64,000 nucleotides of DNA from Trichobilharzia szidati (GCA_944472155.2 OX235279.1:146528199-146592198), one strand, 5' to 3'; counted from the stretch's first letter, positions 46,195 through 56,504 are shown. Notes: a model not told the origin generated them from the letters alone. Program-made: numbers and translations.

Positions 46195-46830
46195 TGGATA
46201 CTGAACAAAGAGTACTGTTTTCGATAACTTCATTTTCAGGCTCTACAGTTATATATACATTATAATGAATGAATGAATTAGTCTTATGAACAACATTAAT
46301 GTTGTTTCAATAACATCGAATCAATAATATCAATAGATTAGAGTTCAGTTACATCAGCATAACAATAAACTGAATATCAGAAGAATTAGGAAAGATAATA
46401 ATACAAATTCATGAATTTCTAGTCTCTACTGAAGGCCAGCCAGGGCAGTAGTAGTGGCTGGACTTGCTTCTTTTGCACACAAAGCACTGGTTGTTTCACG
46501 CGAGTTGCGATATCCTCTGCTGTTTAGAGTATATGGTAACTGGATGTTTTTGGCAATTTACTTGGTGCCCAGTAGATGGTGGAGAAGGATTCTTCAATGC
46601 TGGCTTTGTGACCGATTTGCACCAGATGGTCTAATATCGAACTGTTGATGATTTTTACTACACCTTTACTTAGCCATAGTGGGATATGTTCTCGAGCACG
46701 AAAAATCAAGTTCCTAGAGCAACGGCCAATATAACTCGCTCCACGAGCGCAGTTGAATTGGTAGATACAATTTGAAGTGGCTAGTCTAGGTACTTCATCT
46801 TTCAGTCGAGGAATCACCATCAGTCATGTA
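46195..46830 (-). pseudogene. PLE GIY-YIG domain, 3' UTR and terminal motif
   Basis: 46524-46820 on the minus strand reads VIPRLKDEVPRLATSNCIYQ, FNCARGASYIGRCSRNLIFR, then AREHIPLWLSKG, NSSILDHLVQIGHKASIEES and FSTIYW. The IYQF and YIGR motifs, the Arg and the E of REH are kept, and one Cys of the C-x-C pair is replaced. Downstream come the C-terminus, the UTR and the terminal motif near 46200-46255 (CTGTAGAGCCTGAAAATGAA). RT is absent. It lies head-to-head with the next copy. Confidence 0.82.
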
Positions 46831-46849
46831 GAGAATAATACGTGTAGTT

Positions 46850-47490
46850 TGCCAGCATTAAAGCTATTTGTTCAGAAGATCCGACTAAAGACGAAAGGTT
46901 AATTGAAAACAGCTACAGTGAAAAGTTCATTACAAAAAACAACAAGATCTAGAGAGTAGAAAAGAATTCCTCTGCATCTCCTAACAAGAAGCCTCAATAT
47001 ACTATATATGAATACAATCCAAAGGTGATATGCAAAGCTAAATAATAACCAACAAGTGGAGAAAATCGATTCAAAAAAACGTACAATGGAAATAACCTGC
47101 AGCTTATACTTCCCACACAACCAGTCGTGATTCCGAAATGGAAAGATGAAGTGATGACTAGGCTAGCCACCTCTTCTAATTGTATCTATCAATTTAACTG
47201 CTTCCGTGGAGTCATTTGTACTGATCACTGCTCTTGGAACTTGATTTCTCGTTGTTGGAAACACCTACCAATGTGGTTCAATAAACGTCTTGCTGAAACC
47301 ATCAACAGTTCTATACTGGACCACCTCATGCAGAAATCCCGCAAAGCTAGCATTGAAGAGTCTTCCTCTATAGGCTATCGATTATCGAGCAATTTACCAA
47401 GATCTTCTAGATGCCAAACACTTCGCACAGCAGAGGTCAGTGCAACTCGGTTATCAGTTGGCACGCGCGCTTCAGTTGGCGGGTAAACAA
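46850..47490 (+). pseudogene. PLE linker and GIY-YIG domain, decayed
   Basis: 47127-47486 reads MIPKWKDEVMTRLATSSNCI, YQFNCFRGVICTDHCSWNLI, then WKHLPMWFNKRL, NSSILDHLMQKSRKASIEES and LRTAEVSAT. The YIG motif has become ICT, so the nuclease is probably dead. Upstream to 46850 is the RT-to-nuclease linker with stops. The same divergent arrangement of a minus-strand and a plus-strand PLE occurs at 60990-61960. Confidence 0.75.
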
Positions 47491-47579
47491 TGAAGTTTTC
47501 TTCTTAGAAGCTGACATTAAGTTCAGTCTTCCCTTTACGTACAAATGACTCTTTTAAGCATTATGATATTTGGTTATTA

Positions 47580-48390
47580 GGCCTGTAAAAGATGTCAAAG
47601 CTCTACCTCATCTTCATCGACTTTGAAAAGTCGTTGACCATGAAGTGATTTTAAAACTACTTCATCACTACGGCGTGCTCCAAAGCGTCATTAATCTCTT
47701 TCAACAGCTGCATGACAACATCACGTGTCAAGTGATCCACAATGGAAAATTCAGTTATGCTTTTCAAGCGGAGACAGGATTCAGACAAAACTACGTACTA
47801 TCACAGATGATATCCATGATTGTAATGGACTGAATCATGCGACTAGCGGTGACGGCGATAAGACGAGAATATGCTGGACCAATACGACGACACTCCACAG
47901 AATAAACAAGAAGATTCAGATTTTGAACACCAGTGTTAAGTAAGTCAGTCAATCAGTTAGTCAGGCTCTGTTTGCATGTGGACCAGGAACTTATCTAGCT
48001 AGTCACGAAGAGCATCTTGAACAGACTACTTCAGACTTCTATAAACAACTGGCTTCTCTGGTTCCATGTTGAAAATGAGATGGCCGGTGAGAAAGAATTA
48101 GTAACACGAAACTCTAAAAAGCGAACTAATGATGATCAAAAGATGTTTCAAAGGAAAAGGAGTTTGATCAGACGCACGCTAAGGAAACATTCGGGTGACA
48201 TCGTGCCTCACACCTACCCGAATAGGAAATGACGAGATGAGAGTGGTATACAGGCGATCATGCGAAAGCGAGATGAATGAATATGGAAAGCCTCTTGGTC
48301 AGCTGAGGAGGACTGCAGACAACAGGAGGAAATGGGGATGTGTTGTCGAGGCAGTATGTTCCATTCGGAACAACAAGAATTAATAATATG
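47580..48390 (+). pseudogene. RTE LINE with internal deletion
   Basis: YLIFIDFEKSLTMK-type sequence (RT first Asp motif), KLLHHYGVLQSVINLFQQLH, then NGKFSYAFQAETGFRQNYVL are the RT palm before motif C. At about 47880 it jumps to HRINKKIQILNTSVK from the linker, so the FADD motif is deleted. The C-terminal tail ends YGKPLGQLRRTADNRRKWGC and the LINE tail AGTATGTTCCATTCGG. Frameshifts are present. Confidence 0.78.
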
Positions 48391-48394
48391 AGAA

Positions 48395-49005
48395 TAGCAA
48401 TTTAAGTCTTGTTGTTATTTAGGTTCTGCATCAACTTTCATAAGATTTAGTGTGAAACACTTAGTTAACGCCGCCTTAGTAGGAAGTAATTAGCCCTTGA
48501 ATGTCGTCAACGTGCTCATTTTGTCTGGATTCCACTACTAGTCACCATCCATCAACTAACTTCTCATTTTCTCTAGTTCTGAGATATAATAAAACTCACT
48601 CCTAGTGCTTGTCAGTGATTTCCGGTAAGTCTCCCAGATGATATTACTGAATGATAAGATGTGTAACTTGAAATTCGAGAAATTCTCTAGAATAAAACCT
48701 ATCCAGAACAGATTTGTCATCAAAAGCAACACGCTAATTAAATTCTGTTTTTAGAGTATGGTGGGTAAGGTGATTAAAACGGGTAATTTCATCAAATCCA
48801 GGGAACTTAACTCTAGCCTTCTAGCATACTTTGTTAAGCTTACTGCATTGAATTAATTGATCTGTGCGTTAAAGGAATGTGATCCTGTTTTACTGCTACT
48901 CAATGTCAAAACGAAAAAGAAGAAATCTATTTGGTCAGATAAACGATTTAATTCTTTCAAACAAATATGATTTCGAGTGAGATTTAGTTCGACTATATTA
49001 GATAA
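48395..49005. other. Spacer with a small Sm-alpha tail fragment
   Basis: TCTGGATTCCACTACTAGTC and ACCATCCATCAAC at 48529-48560 are the 3' end of an Sm-alpha-type SINE in sense. Nothing else assignable. Confidence 0.4.
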
Positions 49006-49009
49006 TCTG

Positions 49010-49348
49010 CAATCAGCATAGCGAAGGAAATTCGAATTTTCAGCACCAGAGTTAAGAGGCTTGGTGAGCTCATCCCCGAAAACATTTCCAACAGCCTACT
49101 GCGGACTTAAATCCCCAACTACCTCACTAGTTCAATATTGGTCATCAAACACCCACTCTGATAGGATAAGCAACAAGAGACTATGGCACGCAGTGTATCA
49201 GTCAGCAGCCTAAGGTCCGAAATAAACACAGAAGCAGACGGAGATGAACGAGACACACTCTGAGGAGACTGATGGTTGACATGGAGAAGATCGTGTTAGG
49301 TGGAGATGAGAGCCTATGACCAGCTAGAGAGGACTTCTGGGGACAGAA
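49010..49348 (+). pseudogene. RTE LINE C-terminal tail abutting the long PLE
   Basis: IRIFSTRVKRLGELIPENIS-like sequence, then QQETMARSVSVSSLRSE-like and ETHSEETDG, are a degraded RTE C-terminus. DQLERTSGDRTE, close to the family end, runs into the ATG of the PLE, so the PLE junction lies at about 49348-49351. The RTE 3' UTR and AAT tail are missing on this side. Confidence 0.62.
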
Positions 49349-49351
49349 CTA

Positions 49352-50869
49352 ATGAAAGAAGATTCAGTCATAACACCGGAGGTTTATGAGCAAATAAAAC
49401 CTTGCAGTTCAACTATTCCAAGACTGTATGGACTGCCTAAAGTGCACAAGGAGAATGTCCCACTTCGACCGGTCATAGACATGGTTAACTCACCATATCA
49501 TCAAATCGCGAAGTGGCTAGCTGATATCCTCGAACCAGTTCAAAGACATATGACAAAATATAGCCTCAGAGATACATTTGACTTCATCGACTCAGTGAAG
49601 GATGTCAACGTGTCTGAAAGACAAATGATCTCACTAGATGTCGTCTCTCTATTCACAAGCATCCCCCTAACTGAAACAATATGCTTCATTTGTGATTACA
49701 TCGAAACCAACAACCTAGAAGTTCCTCTCCCAATAAACTACCTGAAGGAACTTCTTCTCAGATGTACGTTCAATATCCAGTTCAAATTCAATGAAAAGTT
49801 CTATGTACAGAAAGATGGAGTAGCTATGGGGTCTCCTCTCGGTCCACTCCTAGCCGACTGCTTCATGGCGAGTCTAGAAAACAACATCCTCAATCCCTTG
49901 ATAAGTCAACTGCACTTATACAAGAGATACGTAGATGACACGTTTATAATCTGTGATGAAAATTGTGATTTAGATTCTCTCCTCAAAACCTTCAACGCAG
50001 CGCATCCATCAATAAGTTTCACCTTAGAAAGAGAATCGAACAACGCATTTCCATTCCTTGATGTACTACTCACCAGACGACACGATGGTACGATCCAAAG
50101 ATCAATATACCGCAAGCCAACATGGACTGGACAGTTTATCAACTTTCAGAGCTTCGTCCCACTAACCCGAAAGAGAAACCTGATACGTACGTTGAGCTCA
50201 AGGATTAGAAAAATCTGCTCGGAAGACATGGTGGAGAATGAATTAAATTTATTACGTAAAATCCTACTAGAGAATGGATATCCACCAAGATTTATTGACA
50301 AAAACATGAAGGCGAAACCTCCGATGTCAAACACCGCAACGGTTCCTAAGAAGACTCTCTTCATGAACTTAGAATTCAAAGGTGATGTCGCAGCTGAAAT
50401 TCTCAGAAACCGCCTTTCTAAATGTCTGAAGAAGACATTTCCAGCAGCCACTCTACGTATCACATTCTCCTGCAGACAGTTAATCCAGTCTAACGTGAAG
50501 GACAAGATACCGCTTTTGGCCACCTCAATGTGTATTTATCAATTTACTTGCTCGTGTGGAGCAAAGTATATTGGCCGTACGCAACGTCAAGTCCAAAAAC
50601 GTATTCTGGAACACTGCCCCGCTTGGTTGGCCAGAGGAGAAAAGAAGAATAGCAACAGCTCGATCCTCGAACACCTTGTCATCTCTGGGCATCGAGCACC
50701 CCCACATGAATGCTTCACAGTGTTACACAGAGTCCCTCAATATCGTACAAAGGGACTTCGGATTCGCCATCTGTACATAGCTGAAGCATTAGCTATTCGA
50801 GATCTAAAACCGGACCTCTGCATACAAAAGCGATACATACATTCTCTAGCCTTACCATGGCCAGAGTAA
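49352..50869 (+). CDS. Penelope-like element polyprotein: RT plus GIY-YIG endonuclease, N-terminally truncated
   Basis: A single open frame of 505 codons without stops. RT: residues 20-50 (STIPRLYGLPKVHKENVPLR) match RT fingers; SLDVVSLFTSIPL at 94-106 carries the first catalytic Asp (D96); AMGSPLGP at 158-165; YVDD at 193-196 is the catalytic pair. Thumb and linker follow. GIY-YIG nuclease: CIYQF at 394-398, C-x-C at 400-402, KYIGR at 405-409, KRILEH at 416-421, SSILEHLVISGH at 436-447 and the C-terminal AEALAIRDLKP. All key residues seem intact. The first residues correspond to the middle of the N-terminal region of a full PLE (compare KMKDDPVI at 41.4 kb), so the real element was longer and this copy is 5' truncated; the ATG is just the first in frame after a stop at 49325. 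It would copy its RNA by target-primed reverse transcription in the nucleus. Confidence 0.93.
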   Translation: MKEDSVITPEVYEQIKPCSSTIPRLYGLPKVHKENVPLRPVIDMVNSPYHQIAKWLADILEPVQRHMTKYSLRDTFDFIDSVKDVNVSERQMISLDVVSLFTSIPLTETICFICDYIETNNLEVPLPINYLKELLLRCTFNIQFKFNEKFYVQKDGVAMGSPLGPLLADCFMASLENNILNPLISQLHLYKRYVDDTFIICDENCDLDSLLKTFNAAHPSISFTLERESNNAFPFLDVLLTRRHDGTIQRSIYRKPTWTGQFINFQSFVPLTRKRNLIRTLSSRIRKICSEDMVENELNLLRKILLENGYPPRFIDKNMKAKPPMSNTATVPKKTLFMNLEFKGDVAAEILRNRLSKCLKKTFPAATLRITFSCRQLIQSNVKDKIPLLATSMCIYQFTCSCGAKYIGRTQRQVQKRILEHCPAWLARGEKKNSNSSILEHLVISGHRAPPHECFTVLHRVPQYRTKGLRIRHLYIAEALAIRDLKPDLCIQKRYIHSLALPWPE

Positions 50870-51330
50870 AGTTCTTGTCACAATTTTGCTTCCTTCCTTT
50901 ATTATGTAAGTTCACTATTATTACCATTATTATTTTATCTTAGCTATTTTAACTATTTTATTAATTTTATCATTTTGTCCCCATCATCCACATTTTATTA
51001 CCACTCTATTACTGTTCATTAATAACATTGTTTTTCATACATATTTTATACAAAAACACTTTATAGCCTTTCCACTAGTTCCTGTCCATTTTACACGAGA
51101 TTATTGATTATTCACTATCTCACACTTATTACGTCATGCCAACTTCTGTCTCCTTTCTAACTTACAATTAGTCATCCCTTCTTACACCTTACATTATGTA
51201 ATACAATTTTCCAAGGACAAAATTTACCAGTATCTGATTGGTCTAAAGATTTCTTTGTTAATTATAATTACGATTGTACAGCTCATGAAAATGAATCGTC
51301 GAAAAGAAAATTTTCTTCGCTGTTTGTGCC
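50870..51330 (+). repeat. PLE 3' untranslated region and terminal motif
   Basis: T-rich UTR after the TAA of the PLE frame. It ends with the terminal motif at about 51272-51325: TTGTACAGCTCATGAAAATG, AATCGTCGAAAAGAAAATTT and TCTTCGCTGTTTG. CAGC and GCTG can pair as stem I, and AAAGAAAATTTTCTT is the palindromic stem III. Confidence 0.7.
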
Positions 51331-51572
51331 TTTTTCTTATGACAGAACTAATTGTAGATGTGCTTTTGAAGTCCTATTTTCCACTCAGAATCCGAAGGAA
51401 AAATAATAAACGAAAATTAAGTTTATTTGATGTACCACACAGATATGCAGCAGTGATTAAGGCCATATAAAAGAAGTTATGAATCCTTGTAAATACACTT
51501 ATATTAATTATGAGCAGTAATAAATCGTCCTTGTAATACAATCCACTCATTAATAATGTAACATTGTGTGTT

Positions 51573-51898
51573 ATGAAGAAAATAAGAGACAGATTCAGCG
51601 AAGAAAATTTTCTTTACCGACGAAATCATCTTCAGAGGCTTTGCAGTCGTACTTATACTCACAAAAATATATAGTGGTCTATTATTGAGTGCCGTTGAGT
51701 ACCAAGTAATTTACAACTTTTAATTTTCACTTCTAAAGCCACTTCTGAGTAATTATATCAATTATGTTACCCCCCTATGACTCAATAATAGACCACTATA
51801 TATTTTTGTGAGTATAAATACAACTGTACAGCCTCTGAAGATGATTTCGTCGATAAAGAAAATTTTCTTCGCTGAATCTGTCTCTTATTTTCTTCATG
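51573..51898. repeat. Fold-back inverted repeat with a PLE terminal motif in each arm
   Basis: Arms 51573-51690 and 51780-51898 are reverse complements over 118 bases with about five mismatches by my count, separated by 89 bases. Each arm contains the motif CAGC-CTCTGAAGATGATTTCGTC-(GA or GG)-TAAAGAAAATTTTCTTCGCTG, in opposite orientation. The PLE frame ends 700 bases upstream, so this is probably the PLE terminal-repeat region or a separate PLE terminal insertion in fold-back form. Confidence 0.88.
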
Positions 51899-51899
51899 A

Positions 51900-52135
51900 C
51901 TCAATGGGTATTTTCGATGAATTGTGTGTCATATCAAATTAAGTTATCTAATATGCCTCAAGTCTACTTTTACATAAGGCTGAAGTGTACTTTGATTGAC
52001 CGGTGCCATCAGTTTAGGAATATCACAGACTCACTTAATAACCTGCTTTCTAAAAGAACACTAACATACATTGATTGCATGGGGTTAAAATTGTATCATC
52101 GTTTCAATGACCAAAGAATAAAATTTTGACAGTAC
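51900..52135 (+). other. Unrecognised 77-codon open frame
   Basis: 51896-52129 reads CVSYQIKLSNMPQVYFYIRL, KCTLIDRCHQFRN and ITDSLNNLLSKRTLTYIDCM. It does not match any family that I know. It follows directly on the fold-back repeat and could be chance. Confidence 0.2.
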
Positions 52136-52149
52136 AGTGAAACTGAAGG

Positions 52150-52272
52150 CCTCGCTATCATTAGCAAATGCTGAAGAGTCCCAAACTAGTCTGACGAAAC
52201 AGCTGTCCAGTACCCCCTGCAGGTTTTCTCCAACTGATGTCAGCTCATGATAAAATCCTCAAACCAACTATG
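52150..52272 (+). repeat. Hammerhead SINE, 5'-truncated, with intact core
   Basis: TGCTGAAGAGTCCCAAACTA then GTCTGACGAAACAGCTGTCC. The core CTGAAGA fits CUGANGA, stem II can be GTC/GAC, GAAA is present, and stem III is the palindrome ACAGCTGT followed by the cleavage-site C. The upstream strand of stem I and the tRNA block are missing, so it cannot fold as a complete ribozyme by itself. Confidence 0.7.
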
Positions 52273-52839
52273 CATTACTAAAAAAGATCGTTATTCATTC
52301 TTATGAATTATTTATCGACAACATTTTGGTTTATACCTGTATAAATATTTCATGCATGTACATGCCTAGATGACAAGTAGTATGAGTAGCATTTTTTTTT
52401 AAAAGACGAATAGCAGTAAACATAAACATTCATAAACAATAATATTTTTTTGTTAAATAATTAATATCTATTAATTTATCTTATTGATGATGACATTGTT
52501 GACTGTAGGGAGTTTTCTTGAGCTGTCTTCAACTTTATGTACATATATGACAAGTCATCTTCATTTATATTGCTAATAAAAGTAATCATGTAAGGGGTTA
52601 TACAAATTGCGTAGAGGGGGAGAAGGGAGAGAAGAAACAGAAATAAGCTGTCAGGTAGATTTCATTACCATCACTGAAAACTAAAAAGACATTTGACAAG
52701 TGTCACAACACAGATTAAATTAAGACTCTCCTGCTAAAAGCTGAGTGGTCAGCCGACTCTTCTGTATTTTCTTTTTTTAGATCAAGTGTTCTCATATCAA
52801 TGCAGTAATGCTGTTTACTACACGTTTATTCAGCCACAC

Positions 52840-53065
52840 TGGTAGGTAGTCCTATATCACGAAAAATCAAGTTCATAGGGCAATCACCGACTTAACCGGG
52901 GTTCCAAAAGAGCAGCTAAATTAATAGATAGATAGACAGGTAGATGCATGAAGGGGTGACTAGCCTAGTCATCAATTAGTTTTTCAATTCCGGAAATACA
53001 CACAACCAGGCGTGTAGACAACCTGAACTAAAACTTATAAGAATTCAAATTTCTCCGAATAAGAC
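52840..53065 (-). pseudogene. PLE GIY-YIG fragment
   Basis: The minus strand gives IEKLIDD-ASHPFMHLPVYLS, then FSCSFGTPVKSVIAL-T and DYLPVWLNK with stops. This parallels LKDEV-RLATS, YQFTCSCGAKYIGR and PAWLARG. Confidence 0.55.
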
Positions 53066-53207
53066 TTTCTTAACATTTTGGTTACTATTTATTTCTAATA
53101 CAATTTTGATTTTCCGGTTGATTGATTCAACCGAAATGTTCGGCCTCTGTTGACATGTTGGCTGCTTGTGAGGATACGTCGACGATATCTGAGGATTAAT
53201 TTGAAGC

Positions 53208-53395
53208 CATCTGATGGACGGTGAATAGCAATGGAATCCAGGATGCTTATTTCGTCTTTTTAGGACTCATCAGCCCGGTGTGACTGAATTCACCAGTGAG
53301 AAGTGGTGCTCCCCCTACTGAGGCTCAAACCCAGCGTCCATAGTTTCAAACGTCAAAGACCTGTCCACTAGACCACTTGGAGCCTGAAAACCAAC
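53208..53395 (-). repeat. Sm-alpha-type hammerhead SINE with intact CUGAUGA and GAAA core
   Basis: In reverse complement, about 53236-53282 reads GGGCTGATGA, GTCCTAAAAAGAC, GAAATAAGCATCCTGGATTCC. The full core CUGAUGA and GAAA are present, stem II is GUC/GAC, and the C of the AUC triplet is the expected cleavage-site base. Stem I is weakened by mismatches and stem III is reduced to A-U pairs. The tRNA-like block with GGTTTGAGCCTCAGTAGG lies at 53300-53395. Confidence 0.85.
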
Positions 53396-53579
53396 TCAGT
53401 GATGTCTTGATCATGGCTACAAACATTTCTTCTCGACATGACTACAAATGTCTCTTATTTATGATTAAACCTGTATTTTTTTTAATTAGCCCTTGTAATT
53501 GACTTATATACTGGCCTACATTCGAATAACACTATTCTTTTTTCTTTCCATGTTTGTAACATTACTGAAATTATAGCAA

Positions 53580-53830
53580 CAGAAGGCAAGACAGCGAAGC
53601 CAAGGTATATTTTCAAGCGATCGAACCGCTATTTACATATATACAGTTTTATATTCTCTAACCAGTCATTAAGCGTGTGATTTCGGCTTACGTAAAACGA
53701 AATGAAAGAGAGTGTTCAAATACATATATAGTATTCTGTTACTAATGTTGTATTGAACTGTAGGAATATGTGAGAATAATATTTCGTTGGTACACACTCT
53801 CTGTATCACACCACCACAATATGACCAAAA
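53580..53830. repeat. Unclassified repeat, copy 2
   Basis: GCAGAAGGCAAGACAGCGAAG-like start, CCAAGGTATATTTTC, GTATTCTGTTACTAATG, GGAATATGTGAGAATAATAT and ACACACTCTCTGTATCACACC also occur at 62185-62490 and partly at 45760-45965. It could be an LTR or an undescribed terminal repeat; no coding region is attached. Confidence 0.6.
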
Positions 53831-53889
53831 CCGACTTGTTGCAGTCTGAACTCACGGAATCGATCTTACCGTTCTACTGTGTAGCTCTC

Positions 53890-54455
53890 TGAAACTTCCT
53901 TGAGAGACACACAGTTACAAACATTCCAAAGAAAGGAAAAAGACGATTATTTGTTGCTGGAATCTGTAGTTTTACTCATCAATAATAACATCAAAAATTT
54001 AAAATCAACTCAACAATGCCGTCAGTCAGCTAGCTATACAGTCCAGTCTAAGTACTAAACGACTACCTACAATCAAGTAGAATAGTCCAAACAACACAGT
54101 GGGATCGAAAACTCTGTCCACGACAGTCACATGCCAATGCTTCCTGCAGACACTACAAGGTCACAAATCACCTTCATTCACTCAAATATTATTACGTCAC
54201 AAAACAACACACTATCCATGTATCGGACAATCACAAATAGAAGTATCAAATTAGAGGTTAAATAGCGATGAAGACAAATGAATAGGGAGTGAATCAACAG
54301 GTGATATGCAAATGTCAGAACAATGATACATAACAGTCTAGGAGGAAAACGGATAATAATTACAAAGTTAGTTGAAACATCCAAATAAGTAAAGATACTG
54401 GGATTGGATCGTTCAATGGGAGGTATTTTCCAAAAACAGTCTTTCCGTTGCAATC
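53890..54455. repeat. Unclassified dispersed repeat, copy 2
   Basis: The partner of 15005-15580, in the same orientation (see that entry). Here GTGGGATCGAAAACTCTGTC is followed by CTTCCTGCAGACACTAC. No coding region. Confidence 0.6.
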
Positions 54456-54459
54456 ATCA

Positions 54460-54875
54460 TTCATCCATATGAAGTTTATAATCGGCCTGAATAGAATTCA
54501 AGGTGGAAAATAATCATGAGCATTAATTACTATTATATTCGTTGTTATTCATGGTCATACTTTTGTGAAATATGATGTTCAATTTACTGTTATATTTACA
54601 CTCATCATGACATACACACATATTTTGAACACTATTCTGTTCGCATTTAAACCTTTTGAAATGTTAGTGGTTCGTTGTTATTCAAAAGAAAACATTCATG
54701 TTTTCAGTGACAGTGATTCTCCACTCATAATAAATTAATAAAACTGTAGAATCTGAAAATGTAGAAATCATCACAAAATCCTCCAACCGATCAAACGAAA
54801 ATCCCTACATAACCAATACTTGAAAATTAATCTGATACACACTAGTGACTGGTCCTAATTGGGCAATTAACCTGG
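54460..54875. other. Spacer with a weak PLE-like terminal motif
   Basis: AACTGTAGAATCTGAAAATG near 54738-54765 resembles the PLE terminal start. Nothing else is assigned. Confidence 0.3.
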
Positions 54876-54879
54876 GGTT

Positions 54880-55245
54880 CTAGTGGGAAGCCGTGTCCAG
54901 TAGGGTACAGCAGGTTGAAGGTGGGGCAGTAACTCATTGAAGAAGATATTGTGAAGCGGTCGCGCTGTGTCATGAATTGGCAGAAGTTAGAATTCGTGGG
55001 CTGGTCATGGGATGGGGACCCAGTAGCTTAGTGGTCTATGAGCTAGCTCGCCTTGTAACCAGAAGGTTTTGGGTTCGAACCCTTACGGTGGATGCGTACT
55101 GATGGAGAGTCCCACAGAAGGGGGACAAAACAGCTGTACAATGTTCCCTGCAGGTTTTCCAATGGTTCTCTGACTGATGTCAGCTAATGATGAAATCCTC
55201 CAACTAATCCAACCAAATATCCCTACAAAAACCAATACTTGAAAA
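54880..55245 (+). repeat. Hammerhead SINE, longest sense copy
   Basis: The unique leader is complete: GTGGGGCAGTAACTCATTGA, AGCGGTCGCGCTGTGTCATG, GGCAGAAGTTAGAATTCGTG. The tRNA-like block has A box GTAGCTTAGTGG and B box GGGTTCGAACCC. The ribozyme (55095-55150) has GTACTG, then ATGGAGAGTCCCAC, GGGGGACAAAACAGCTGTAC. Stem II (GTCC/GGAC) and stem III (ACAGCTGT) persist, but the core and GAAA box are mutated (AAAA). The tail continues to CAATACTTGAAAA. Confidence 0.82.
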
Positions 55246-56124
55246 AATTATTAGTTCAGAAATCCCTATTTTCACAATTTATACTGATCATCTGTAAATA
55301 TCCCTGGAGTATGTTCTGAGGCAGAATAATTTAAACCACTTATCGTTTTGTCGCTAACTCCTTCTGTTTCAGTCTCTACAGTTATAAATTCATTTAATAT
55401 AAGAATACAATAGTCATTATCGGATGTGTTGAGTCAAAAATCAACTGGGATTGTAGCCTATATACCGCTAGTTTGAACCTCATTACAAGAAAAATTTCTA
55501 AACTTGAATAAATCGAGAAAGAGAAATATTCTCCTCAACTGACTATACATAATATGAACAATACCAAAAAAATAGTATTTAAGTTACATTAAATATTTGA
55601 ACATACTTATTCCACAATGACAAAGAGTAACTGATGATAGGAACTAAGGGTAACATAATAAGGGAATGTTGTAAGTTGTTAAATAATTAATAGTTAAAAG
55701 GAAGGACTAAGTATTGGATAAATAGACAAATAAGCTTGGAAACAAAAAGACAGTCTCGGAAACAATAAATTAGGTTATGTAACTGTAGAAAACAATAAAA
55801 TTCTTCGAACAATACATAAAAAATTTAGGAGAACGCATTACTTAATAAAACTGTGTAGTCTGTCATGTAAGGTTAGTCATTAAAGTAGTGTAGAATACAT
55901 CAAAAACTCTTTCTTTAATAGTCTGATGGTGACTGCCTCAGTGAAAATAAGCAGGTTAGGTTTTTTCTGCCCGTTGGTTATTTTCAACACCTTTAGATTG
56001 TCAACAGTAGTGAACAGTTGCCTAAAGACGGCGCACATATCGTACTGTTCAACGCATCTTAGCGCTTTACTTCCAGTTTTTTTATATGTGTTCAAAAATA
56101 CGCACAATAACCCTTCTCTATTTT

Positions 56125-56480
56125 GATTGGACAATAGTTAGTAACTAGTGTAATGTGTCTAGTCCTATGTTTGGTGCAGACTGAATTCTGTCAGTCAAGT
56201 TTGCAATGTCGTCACCGTCAAGGTAGGTGGTTCACCATTAAGGTGTACTGTGAATTGTTGATACTAGATAGGTGGAGGCGATCAGCAGGAAGCCTTGCTT
56301 GACCAAGGTCTCATGCTAGTTGGCACTCACCAGTCAGCAAGGCTTACCTACAGCCTGAAAGGAACACTTTGATGGCAAGCCACCAAGAATGTTAACCATA
56401 TTGCAGACTTTACTGATACAGTTCGGTCTGCACCAAACAAAGGACTAGAAACACCACACTAATTACTAGTGTCCAATTGA
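56125..56480. repeat. Imperfect inverted repeat around a hammerhead-like element
   Basis: 56125-56265 and 56355-56480 are approximate reverse complements: GTCTAGTCCTATGTTTGGTG and GCAGACTGAA in the left arm match CACCAAACAAAGGACTAGA in the right. The centre (56270-56355) holds an antisense copy of the third SINE-like family. The arms may themselves be part of a dimeric insertion. Confidence 0.65.
56270..56358 (-). repeat. Third hammerhead-like family, antisense copy
   Basis: In reverse complement: AAGCCTTG, CTGACTGGTGA, GTGC, loop CAACTA, GCAT, GAGACCTTGGTC, then CAAGGCTTCC. GCCTTG and CAAGGC can pair perfectly as stem I, and GTGC/GCAT nearly as stem II. The GAAA box is GAGA. The core is eleven bases, or CTGGTGA if only the seven bases next to stem II are counted. 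Confidence 0.6.
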
Positions 56481-56504
56481 AGTATCCAATACAGTCCTAC
56501 AGAA

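Noticed and set aside
50146..50523. 125-codon minus-strand ORF
   Set aside because: Shadow of the PLE RT and linker on the plus strand.
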